From positions 1-16,595 of the forward strand of contig JBAZMD010000017.1 of assembly GCA_041649955.1 (NCBI GenBank): a stretch of DNA of 16,595 nucleotides. Reading direction: 5' to 3'. The notes beneath the pieces are model-generated. The model ran no database searches, was not told the DNA's origin, and saw only the letters and a program-made list of their open reading frames with translations. Positions 7,469 to 14,600 of the stretch are shown here, in pieces; the first letter of the stretch is position 1; each line of letters begins with the position of its first letter. Source of the DNA: JAQUPP01 sp041649955. GTDB lineage: Bacteria; Patescibacteriota; Patescibacteriia; UBA2591; JAQUPP01. Both the position numbers and the translations under genes were made by a program.

Positions 7469-7810
7469 TTAAATTTTATTTATCCCGTTAAAATAAATTT
7501 CTCCTTCCGGAATTATTTTAATCACTTCATATTTTCCTTTGGTATACATTTTTCCATTTTCCTTAAAATGAGTCGCTTCCAAAATAATTATGCTTGCTTT
7601 TGGTTTTGATAAATTTCCCATACCTTTTGTTTCCAACAACGGCAATTCTTCTCCGAAATAATAACAACGCTGGCCCTCTTTTAAAAAGTCGTAAACTTTA
7701 TTTATTTCTAACGGGTCAGGAATGCATTCTTCAATTTTTCTCCTGCCTGCTTTAAATTCGGAAATATCCCTCAAGGCAAGGTCGGGATTAAATTCAACTG
7801 CAATACCCAT
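7469..7810 (-). CDS. Conserved hypothetical protein, 113 residues
   Basis: A soluble protein with no membrane segment. The start MGIAVEFNPDLALRDISEF and the later LPLLETKG, LSKPKASIIILEATHF and YTKGKYEVI match a small family I recall from CPR genomes without known function; this is memory, not a search. A single Cys pair (29, 49) is not motif-like. The pattern suggests a compact beta-rich domain that is mostly intracellular. It is the first gene of the 7810-5984 cluster, behind an extended -10 promoter, with a leader of about 25 bases lacking a Shine-Dalgarno sequence. Confidence 0.7.
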   Translation of the reverse strand: MGIAVEFNPDLALRDISEFKAGRRKIEECIPDPLEINKVYDFLKEGQRCYYFGEELPLLETKGMGNLSKPKASIIILEATHFKENGKMYTKGKYEVIKIIPEGEIYFNGINKI

Positions 7811-7842
7811 ATAATTTTTATTAAAATTAATTAATACTTTAT

Positions 7843-7851
7843 ATTATATCA
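7843..7851 (-). promoter_or_regulatory. Extended -10 promoter of the 7810-5984 cluster
   Basis: Minus strand TG-A-TATAAT (TG at 7850-7851, TATAAT at 7843-7848) with no good -35 box, as is typical for extended -10 promoters. The predicted start is near 7836, ahead of ATG 7810. Confidence 0.6.
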
Positions 7852-7885
7852 CAAATAAAATATTGCAGAATAGGACGGTTTATAT

Positions 7886-7917
7886 AAAAGGGCCTGCTGG
7901 TTAAAAACCAACAGGCC
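7886..7917 (-). terminator. Terminator behind purB
   Basis: GGCCTGCTGGTT (7891-7902) pairs with AACCAACAGGCC (7906-7917) with one G-U pair and an AAA loop: a 12-bp GC-rich stem followed on the minus strand by TTTTATATAA. It begins 14 bases after the purB stop. Confidence 0.85.
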
Positions 7918-7931
7918 TTGTTTTGTAAATT

Positions 7932-9413
7932 TCAATCGTCGCCCAATATCTTTTTGTAGAGCGTATTTTCGCCTCTTAAAAGATATGAGGGCTCAAAAAT
8001 TCGATGCCATTTTTCGCAGACATTTTTGTCTTTGAAAATTTCAACAAGCAAAGAATTCCATTTTTTAACGACTTCCTCGGTTGCTTCCAATTGATCTGAG
8101 ACAACGAGATTGCCGTTAATAATAACGTCATGAATAGAAAGCGGCTTATCAACGGACTTAATTCTAAATTGCAAAAGTTTGTTGTCAGCTTCAGTAAAAG
8201 ATGTAGCTGGATTCTGACGCAATGCTTTTGCGTCTTTGTCGGGTTCAAAAACATTAAAGGCGGCCAGTTGAATAATCCTGTATGCGTCTTCCGTCTTCAT
8301 ATTATACTGTTTCCGCAAAAGATCTTTTGCTTCGCCGGCAGCATAGCAACCGCGGGAATTTACAATTTCCCAAAGCATATTGTCCGGATACACGGTTAAG
8401 CCCTTCAAAACCCTATTCATAGTTTTTACAGAATGGACTGCGACATGAAAAAGATCAGGCCAAGCAACTCTCTCAACTGACGATTGCTCAATCGCCCTTT
8501 CTTCCCAAGTTTTTACGTTATCAAGAATCATTTGCAAATAACCCTTTGCCATGCGCGCCATTCCTTCCAACTGTTCGCAGGAAATCGTATTTTTCTTGTG
8601 CGGCATTGCCGAAGATCCTTTTTGCTTTTTGCCGAATGGCTCTTGCAAAATAGGTCTTCCGCTGCGAGCGCCAAGACGAATATCCGTAGCAATTTTATCC
8701 AATGTCAATACGATTTGACAAATCGCTTGCGCCAGCGGTGTATAAAGTTCTCGCGGCATAATTTGAGTCGCGCCGTAAAAAGGTTCAAATCCAAGAATAC
8801 GCAAAGCTTCTTCTTCTACTTCCGCATCTAATCCCCGATAATTTCCAATCGCGCCGGAAAGTTTTGAATATTTCAAATTTTCTTTTGCCTTTTCCAAATT
8901 TTCCATTCCTTCTCTCAGGCAAACTAACCATGTAAGACAGCGTTTGCCGAAAGATTGAAGTTCTGCTTCCTGACCATGCGTTCTGCCGTTCATTATTGTA
9001 TAACGATAACGTCTGGCCAAATTCTCAAGAGTTTCCGTCAATGGTTGCAACTGCCCTTCAAATACAGAAAGAGCTTCTGAAAGCATTGTTGCAAACGCAG
9101 GTTCTTCTGTGTCGTACGAAGTCATTTTTTCATGAACACACCGTTGTAAATCTTCCGGTAGCCACCTAAGACGTTCCTCAAGAAAGGCGTTAAGGTCATG
9201 ATGGATTTCTTTGTCTCGCTTTTTCCACCACTTGATGTCAATTGGGTGGTCGTTAAATATATCCGCTATCTTTCGTAAAATCGTTCTATTTTTCATTACC
9301 GAAAGATTTACTCTGGCTTCAATTACCGCCAATTCGGTTCTTTCCCAAAGAAGAAGCTTGTTCTGATTGGAAAATGTTTTAGCAATTTTCCAATCCTTGT
9401 ATCGCTCATCCAT
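7932..9413 (-). CDS. purB: Adenylosuccinate lyase
   Basis: A 493-residue member of the fumarase/aspartase superfamily. It cleaves SAICAR to AICAR and adenylosuccinate to AMP, each releasing fumarate, in the cytosol as a tetramer. PurB-type signs: HHDLNAF (71-77), TxHGQ at 145-148 with catalytic His146 followed by FGKR, SGAIGNY (186-192), and the flexible-loop signature GSSAMPHKKN (266-275) with the catalytic Ser. Length is within the family range. The start is supported by AAAGGGGG at 9420-9427, six bases before ATG. It overlaps the small membrane gene upstream by 8 bases, implying coupled translation. A line of its sequence (8701-8760) is about 45% G+C, above most AT-rich neighbours. Possible confusion with another superfamily lyase is small given the His-His-Asp and Thr-His-Gly-Gln contexts. 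Confidence 0.93.
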   Translation of the reverse strand: MDERYKDWKIAKTFSNQNKLLLWERTELAVIEARVNLSVMKNRTILRKIADIFNDHPIDIKWWKKRDKEIHHDLNAFLEERLRWLPEDLQRCVHEKMTSYDTEEPAFATMLSEALSVFEGQLQPLTETLENLARRYRYTIMNGRTHGQEAELQSFGKRCLTWLVCLREGMENLEKAKENLKYSKLSGAIGNYRGLDAEVEEEALRILGFEPFYGATQIMPRELYTPLAQAICQIVLTLDKIATDIRLGARSGRPILQEPFGKKQKGSSAMPHKKNTISCEQLEGMARMAKGYLQMILDNVKTWEERAIEQSSVERVAWPDLFHVAVHSVKTMNRVLKGLTVYPDNMLWEIVNSRGCYAAGEAKDLLRKQYNMKTEDAYRIIQLAAFNVFEPDKDAKALRQNPATSFTEADNKLLQFRIKSVDKPLSIHDVIINGNLVVSDQLEATEEVVKKWNSLLVEIFKDKNVCEKWHRIFEPSYLLRGENTLYKKILGDD

Positions 9414-9702
9414 TTTTTACCCCCTTTGTAAGATTAGTTTTTTCAATCTTTCTGCGTTTTGATATGCCCTTCTTAAAAATCAACAAACAAATAACTGCGA
9501 GAATCACCCAAAATACAGAACCCCCTATACTATTATGCCGCCAATCACCGATACTAAACAGCAGGCATTCAATAAACATAATGCCTACTACAACGATTAT
9601 GGCCTCTATTTTTTCTCCGGGATTTTTAAAACAGAAAGCACAGATAAGAAAATAAACAGCTATAAATTCCAGCACTATAGCTATTGTTGTCAGTAATGAC
9701 AT
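9406..9702 (-). CDS. Small three-helix membrane protein coupled to purB
   Basis: A 98-residue protein with three hydrophobic stretches (about 5-25, 33-51, 61-77), then a basic tail (FKKGISKRRKIEK) that should face the cytoplasm. No family recognised. The start is decided by AGGAGG at 9708-9713, five bases from ATG. Its stop lies inside the purB start region (TGA at 9408-9406, overlap 8 bases), so the two are one transcript with coupled translation. Whether it has a role in purine metabolism is unknown; it could simply be a leader gene. Confidence 0.75.
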   Translation of the reverse strand: MSLLTTIAIVLEFIAVYFLICAFCFKNPGEKIEAIIVVVGIMFIECLLFSIGDWRHNSIGGSVFWVILAVICLLIFKKGISKRRKIEKTNLTKGVKNG

Positions 9703-9707
9703 TTTGT

Positions 9708-9713
9708 CCTCCT
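9708..9713 (-). promoter_or_regulatory. Strong Shine-Dalgarno of the purB operon's first gene
   Basis: AGGAGG five bases before ATG 9702; AAAGGAGG in full. It decides the start and contrasts with the many neighbours lacking any such site. Confidence 0.8.
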
Positions 9714-9769
9714 TTGTAAAAATCCATCTATCACCAAACGTTATATTTAATTCTGTTTGGCTATTAATT

Positions 9770-9798
9770 ATTTAACCAAATTTTTCACTTTTTGTCAA
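9770..9798 (-). promoter_or_regulatory. Promoter of the small membrane gene-purB operon
   Basis: Perfect TTGACA (9793-9798), 17-base spacer, weaker TTAAAT (9770-9775). The leader is about 60 bases. This promoter and the one before purL share a TTGACAAAAA start. Confidence 0.6.
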
Positions 9799-9847
9799 CC
9801 CCGCACTTTTTGGCGATAATATAATTATAAATTCAATTTCTTGTATA

Positions 9848-9889
9848 AAAAAACATTCTCACATTCTTGAGAATATGAGAATGTTTTTT
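9848..9889. terminator. Palindromic hairpin copy 2, behind the ParB-like gene
   Basis: A 20-bp inverted repeat (9848-9867 with 9870-9889) around centre TG, with one C-A mismatch. A and T tracts at the ends make it terminator-like in both directions. It starts 43 bases after the stop of the ParB-like gene. Confidence 0.7.
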
Positions 9890-9915
9890 AAAAAATAAAA
9901 ATAGGATAAAAAGAC

Positions 9916-9927
9916 GATATTAAAACC
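9916..9927. repeat. GATATTAAAACC repeat, copy a
   Basis: A 12-base word that recurs exactly at 11126-11137 and with one change at 16089-16100. Each copy lies within about 10 bases of a minus-strand stop codon. ATAGGATAAAAAG precedes this copy and links it to the palindrome at 9848. Confidence 0.45.
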
Positions 9928-9931
9928 TATT

Positions 9932-10351
9932 TCAGGACTGATATTTTCTTCGTGTGAGATATTCTGGCGGAATAACTTTAGCCTTAATTTTTTTCTTTCC
10001 ATTCATATATACTTTTACAAGCCGATGAATGCCGTCGAGAATCACGTATTGATTATTGTATTTTGTAATAATTATAGGGTAGCTGGTATCCGCTTTCTGA
10101 ATTTTTTTCTGATGTCCGATTGTTCCTTTTTCTTTTCGTATTACTTCCCGCGGCCTGAGATTCCAATCGTCTGTTCCGTCTTTTTCCCAAACCGGCATAT
10201 CAAAATGCCATAATAATTTTTTTATTTCAATATTAATAATTGGCAGGGGTAATTCCCTTAATTTAACTGTATTGACGAACATGCTTAATCCAACATCAGT
10301 AAGTATGCGCGGCGGTTTTTTATTATTTTCGATTTTAATCATGTCCGCCAT
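9932..10351 (-). CDS. ParB/sulfiredoxin-like domain protein
   Basis: A 139-residue protein. The C-terminal half carries YPIIITKYNNQYVILDGIHR (91-110) followed by LVKVYMNGKKKIKAKVI, the strand-DGxHR-helix pattern of the ParB N-terminal-like fold, where the Asp-Gly-x-His-Arg motif binds or handles nucleotide phosphates. The N-terminal half is basic and proline-rich and not assignable. There is no partner ParA nearby, and it lacks the DNA-binding helix-turn-helix domain of chromosomal ParB, so it is not the segregation protein. The first ATG (10351) overlaps the SDR gene by 17 bases; ATG 10342 (codon 4) would overlap by 8 and is an equal alternative. It is co-transcribed with the SDR. Function unknown. 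Confidence 0.65.
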   Translation of the reverse strand: MADMIKIENNKKPPRILTDVGLSMFVNTVKLRELPLPIINIEIKKLLWHFDMPVWEKDGTDDWNLRPREVIRKEKGTIGHQKKIQKADTSYPIIITKYNNQYVILDGIHRLVKVYMNGKKKIKAKVIPPEYLTRRKYQS

Positions 10352-11093
10352 CTATAACTAAAACACTGCCTGTAATATAACTTGCGTCATCACCGGCTAA
10401 AAATAAAATTGCCTTCGCGATTTCATCCGGTTTTGCGAATCTTTGTAAATAAATTTTTTTCGTTTCATCTTTAATAAATTTATCCTGTAAATCTTTATTC
10501 ATTTCGGTGTCTACCCAGCCTGGAGCAATTGCGTTTACTTGCACTTTTGGAGCAAGTTCTTTCGCGAAATTTTTTGTCAATGAAATTATACCCGCTTTTG
10601 AGGCATCATAATCTATTGAATGAGGACTAAACGAGTTAATGGCATTTGTAGAAGTCAGATTAATTATTTTTCCAAATTTATTTTTAAGCATGTATTTAGA
10701 AATAAATTTACTGCAAAGATATGTGCCTAACAAATTTGTATCAATAGTTCTTTTCCATTGTTCGAAACTTCTGTCAGAAATTGAAACATCATAAACTATT
10801 CCCGCATTATTTACTAAAATATCAATTCTGCCGAATTTTTTAATTGCGACTTCTATCATCTTTTTTACATCCTGCTCTTTTGATACGTCCGCCTCTATTT
10901 TTATCGCCTCAACGCCAATTTTTTCAAGTTCTTTAAGCACTTTATTGGCATTTTCCAACGCATCAGGTTCATAATCAGAAACATAATAATTAAGCACTAT
11001 GCTTGCACCCTCTTTTGCGAACAGTAAAGCAGCAGCTTTTCCAATACCTCTGCTTGCCCCGGTTATTAAGGCGATTTTATTTTTTAATCTCAT
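10335..11093 (-). CDS. SDR-family oxidoreductase, FabG-like
   Basis: A 252-residue classical short-chain dehydrogenase of full length. The cofactor loop is TGASRGIG (11-18), NNAG is at 95-98, and the catalytic tetrad is Asn120, Ser148, Tyr162 and Lys166 (YDASK). PGWVDTEM (191-198) and the ending ITGSVLVIDGG are typical of 3-oxoacyl-ACP reductase-like members. Many SDRs of this shape act on other alcohols or ketones, so fabG itself is not asserted; no other fatty-acid gene is nearby. The ATG lacks a Shine-Dalgarno sequence. The ParB-like gene starts within its last codons. Confidence 0.9.
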   Translation of the reverse strand: MRLKNKIALITGASRGIGKAAALLFAKEGASIVLNYYVSDYEPDALENANKVLKELEKIGVEAIKIEADVSKEQDVKKMIEVAIKKFGRIDILVNNAGIVYDVSISDRSFEQWKRTIDTNLLGTYLCSKFISKYMLKNKFGKIINLTSTNAINSFSPHSIDYDASKAGIISLTKNFAKELAPKVQVNAIAPGWVDTEMNKDLQDKFIKDETKKIYLQRFAKPDEIAKAILFLAGDDASYITGSVLVIDGGHD

Positions 11094-11125
11094 ATTGTTA
11101 TATTAATTATTTAGTAAACTGGGAT

Positions 11126-11137
11126 GATATTAAAACC
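11126..11137. repeat. GATATTAAAACC repeat, copy b
   Basis: Identical 12-base word to 9916-9927, preceded by ACTGGGAT. The same ACTGGGA word begins the other repeat at 11518. It lies just behind the DUF3795 stop at 11147. Confidence 0.45.
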
Positions 11138-11146
11138 TTTCTAAAT

Positions 11147-11467
11147 TTAAAATAAATGACTTTGCAATTCTATAAGCTTATCGCATTTGTAATCTTTGCA
11201 TTCCTCACAATTTTTAATTCCTTTAGCAAGGCCGCATTTCCTTATTTCGCATTTTAGACAATTTGAATATATTAGTCCAACTTGCGAAAGACAGCCTAAA
11301 CAATTAATGTCTTCCGGCTTTACGGCCGGCTTATTGCGGCCTGTATATTTTTTTGTCCATTCTTCTGCCGTTTTCTTTCTCAATTCATCATTATTGTTTT
11401 TTGTGGCAATGAATGCGGGACAAGAACTGCAATCCAATCCGCACATTGCCATATATTTTTCTTTCAT
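11147..11467 (-). CDS. DUF3795-like cysteine-rich protein
   Basis: A 106-residue protein with eleven Cys: 9, 13, 16 (CGLDCSSCPAF), 56, 59 (INCLGC), 70, 73, 78 (NCLKCEIRKC), 87, 90, 95 (NCEECKDYKC). This arrangement fits DUF3795, a small presumed metal-binding family of unknown role, probably holding two or more zinc or iron-sulfur sites. A helical charged linker (25-45) separates the first site from the rest. No membrane segment. The ATG at 11467 lies only six bases behind a possible extended -10 box, so a leaderless mRNA is possible; ATG codons 6 and 8 are less likely alternatives. Confidence 0.8.
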   Translation of the reverse strand: MKEKYMAMCGLDCSSCPAFIATKNNNDELRKKTAEEWTKKYTGRNKPAVKPEDINCLGCLSQVGLIYSNCLKCEIRKCGLAKGIKNCEECKDYKCDKLIELQSHLF

Positions 11468-11473
11468 ATTATT

Positions 11474-11502
11474 ATTTTACCAAAAAACCGCCCCTTGCGC
11501 AA
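11474..11502 (-). promoter_or_regulatory. Possible promoter of the DUF3795 gene, inside a terminator
   Basis: TG-G-TAAAAT (TG at 11481-11482, -10 at 11474-11479) with TTGCGC (11497-11502) 17 bases upstream. The -35 lies in the terminator loop and the spacer in its 3' arm. Six bases separate the -10 from ATG, so transcription would start at or next to the start codon. Confidence 0.4.
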
Positions 11503-11510
11503 GGCGGTTT
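11482..11510 (-). terminator. Third hairpin behind purL
   Basis: AAACCGCC (11485-11492) pairs with GGCGGTTT (11503-11510), with an inner TTGCGCAA palindrome and a two-base bulge. On the minus strand it runs into TTTTTTGG. It is a standard rho-independent form. Confidence 0.75.
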
Positions 11511-11520
11511 AATTTTACTG

Positions 11521-11542
11521 GGACAATGGAACGACATAGGAA
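11521..11542. repeat. GGNCAATGGAACGA repeat, copy a
   Basis: A 22-base unit, 18 of 22 identical to 16574-16595, differing at four places. It leads within eight bases into palindrome copy 3 through ATATAGAT, so the two may form one composite repeat. Confidence 0.45.
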
Positions 11543-11549
11543 TATAGAT

Positions 11550-11591
11550 AAAAAACATTCTCACATTCTTGAGAATGTGAGAATGTTTTTT
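11550..11591. terminator. Palindromic hairpin copy 3, behind purL
   Basis: A perfect 20-bp inverted repeat (11550-11569 with 11572-11591) around centre TG, bounded by A6 and T6. It is the cleanest copy of the family in this orientation and lies 52 bases after the purL stop. Confidence 0.75.
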
Positions 11592-11596
11592 AAAAA

Positions 11597-11636
11597 AATA
11601 AAGAGCCCCAAACACACGTTAAGTGTGAATGGGGCT
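11597..11636 (-). terminator. First terminator behind purL
   Basis: AGCCCCA (11604-11610) pairs with TGGGGCT (11630-11636); CACAC and GTGTG continue the stem inside. On the minus strand it is followed by CTTTATTTTTTT. It starts eight bases after the purL stop and is the primary terminator. Confidence 0.85.
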
Positions 11637-11643
11637 ATTGAAA

Positions 11644-14600
11644 TTATCTGTTTTGCAAACACCACTTGCGGGCGTTCTGGAATAACTGCAGCCAAGGTGA
11701 AACCTTAACGTCAGACCATTCCCGAGGCCAGTAGTGCCACTGCCAAGGAGCAAATGCTCTTTCCGGATGAGGCATCATTGCAAGATGTCGTCCGTCAGGC
11801 GAACAGAGCGCTGCGATTCCCGATACAGACCCGTTCGGATTGAACGGATATTTTTCGGTCGGCTCATTCTCCGAATCAACATAGACCAGAGGGGCAAGAT
11901 TTTTTTCTCGCACCACTTCCAGAATTTGCGAATCCGGGAAATATAATCGCCCTTCGCCGTGAGCAATACGAACGCCAAGAGTTGATCCTTCCATGCCTGC
12001 CAATAAAATCGACGGGCTTGATTGAATCTTTACTTGACTCCATCGTGATTCAAAACGTTCAGAACGATTGCGAATGAACCGAGGCTGAATTTTTTCGTCT
12101 AATCCTTTCCAAGGCACCCACCCAAGAAGCGCAAAGAGTTGACACCCATTGCAAACTCCAAGAGTGAATGTGTCTTCACGATTATAAAACCGATCAAACA
12201 TTTCCCTTAATATTGGATTAAACTTAATTGCTCCAGCCCAACCTTTAGCGCTGTCAAAAACATCCATAAATGAAAATCCGCCCGGAGCAACAAGACCTTG
12301 GAATTGATCCAGAGAAATGCGTCCCGAAAGAAGATCACTCATGTGAACTGTCCACGGATCTAATCCCGCAGTCAGAAGTGCCGCTGCCATTTCATAATCG
12401 CCATTAGTACCTTCTTCGCGCACCACGGCAACCTTTGGACGAAAATCTCCGTCTTTTATAATAATCGTGCTGGGTGTAAAGCCGAGTTGATATACCGGTT
12501 TATGGATATTTTGATAACTCGCGAATTCTTCATCAGCAACTCCATTTTTTGTTTGGAGTTTTTCCAACTGATGACTGGTAGCTTCCCACCACTGACGGAG
12601 AGTTGAGAGGTCAATCCCGAACACATAAGGAGACCGATGCGCTGAGGTTCTATCGAGTCTTTTAAGGTCAGGGGCTTTCTCTTTTTCTAATACGCGTCTA
12701 ATCATATCTTCGTCTCTCGGCAGATACTCTATAACAACGCCAAGCTCTTCTGCAAAAAAAGGTACGAGGTCAAAACCGCTACTGTCAGCTAAGCCGCAAT
12801 TCCCGCCAAGGCACATTTCAATCACAGCAGCAGCAAGCCCGCCATCGCTTCTATCGTGAAGCGAAAGTATTGTCTTGCAGTCATGAAGGATTTGTTTTGC
12901 TTTCCATGTTGCCTTGAGCAATTCCGGATCGCAATCCGGAGTTTCATTACCGAGCTGATTAAGGGCTTGAAGCAGAGCTGAACCGCCGAGGCGATTTTTG
13001 CCCAAACCAAGATCAATCAAACCAAGATAACTTTCTCCTGGAGCCTTGATATCTGGCGTAAGCACTTTGGTAATGTCGGGCATCGAGGCATAGCCTTTGA
13101 TGACCAATTCACCAGGTGCTTTTACTAATTCGTTGCCAATCATTGCTGCCATTGAGAGACTGTCTTTTCCTCCGTCGCAGGCAATCCAGAACGCAATCAT
13201 TGCGTCGCGCATGGATTCCACTGCGTCGTACAGAAGAGCACCTTCTCCAGGCAGCTTCGCTGGCCACATCCAATTTGCCCGACAGCGAATCTTAGGCAGA
13301 TCAATTCCTCCAGCTGACATCAGATTGGTAAGCATTTCACCCACCGACATCCGTGCGCCAGCTTTCGGATCAATCAGCATTTTCAAGGGCTGTTCGCCAA
13401 GAGCTGAAGCTACTCCGGTCAAACCAAAATAACTATCAGCTAAAACTTGCACATTTCCAATCGGCACTTGACTTGGACCGCAACATTGCTGTTGGGCAAC
13501 CAATCCGCCAACGCTTCTATCTACCTTGTGTACCAAAAATCCTTTAGAACCCACAGACAATTGTTGCAAAGTAATCTCTATCGCCTTTTCAAGCGTGAGA
13601 TCTTTCGGCAACTTTGGCGAATCAAAGATTCTTGGAAGATGTTCAGATTTGAAAGTTTTTTGCGGAAGTTTTCCCAGAATGTCGTGTAAATCAAGATGAA
13701 CCGGCGTTGTGTTGTTTTCTGAGTCAATCACAGTAATATAACCGTCGCCAGTAATTTCTCCCAGCACTTCGCAATTCACTCGCTCACGAATACAAATACT
13801 CCGGAATAAATCCAAATCATCAGCCGTAATTAATAATCCATATCTTTCCTGATACTCGGCAGACCAAATGACAAGAACAGACATTGTTTTGTCGCCAAGG
13901 ACAATTTTACGAATGTCTATTTTTCCGCCAATCATCTCCATGAGCTCGCTTAGAACATTACTTGGCCCGCCAGCGCCCTGATCATGGTGGCTCTTAATAG
14001 GATTTTTATCTCCCATTTCAACGCATGCACGAATGACGCGGACAGCCTTGTTTCCCATTTCACCGTTTCCGCGCTGAACAGAATTAAAATCAAGCGAGGC
14101 GTCCTGCTGACCTTGCATCATACTGGATGCAGCACCTCCGCCAACTCCAATAGCGTAAGCCGGACCACCGATAGCCACAATCAGCATCCCCTTTTCAGGA
14201 GTTTGCTTTTTAATATGTGCGCCGTCAATATGTCCGATTCCTCCGCCGTAAAACACGGGCTTGCGGAATTCACGTCTTTCACCGGAAACTATTTGGCAAA
14301 AAGTTCTGGTAAAACCACCAATCGTGGGTTCGCCAAATTGATTTCCGTAATCAAAATCCCCGTTGCTTCCCTCAATCAGAATCCGAAGAGGCGTAGCATA
14401 GGTGTTGCTCGGTTCGCCGCCGACAACTTCGCCGGCAATTTTATAACCTGGAATAAACAGATTACCTACGCAATATCCTGCTGTCCCGAATCCAATCAAT
14501 GAACCTTGTCCGCCGGCAGTGGTATCACGAATACGTCCGCCAATTTTTGTTGCCGCTCCTGCATATGGCGACCACATTGTCGGATGGTTATGCGTTTCAG

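Noticed and set aside
7976..8399. Overlapping open frames on both strands inside purB
   Set aside because: The purB frame here is full of family motifs; the others have no recognisable domain and no start signal.
9932..10351. Chromosome-partitioning ParB / origin region
   Set aside because: The protein lacks the ParB DNA-binding domain, has no parA neighbour, and no parS-like or DnaA-box clusters were noticed.
11196..11708. 170-residue plus-strand frame spanning the purL end, terminators and the DUF3795 gene
   Set aside because: It reads through three hairpins and a promoter, is antisense to two real genes and has no protein family features.
13984..14502. 172-residue plus-strand frame inside purL
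   Set aside because: It is antisense to conserved PurL motifs, and long shadows are expected opposite a GC-richer gene.
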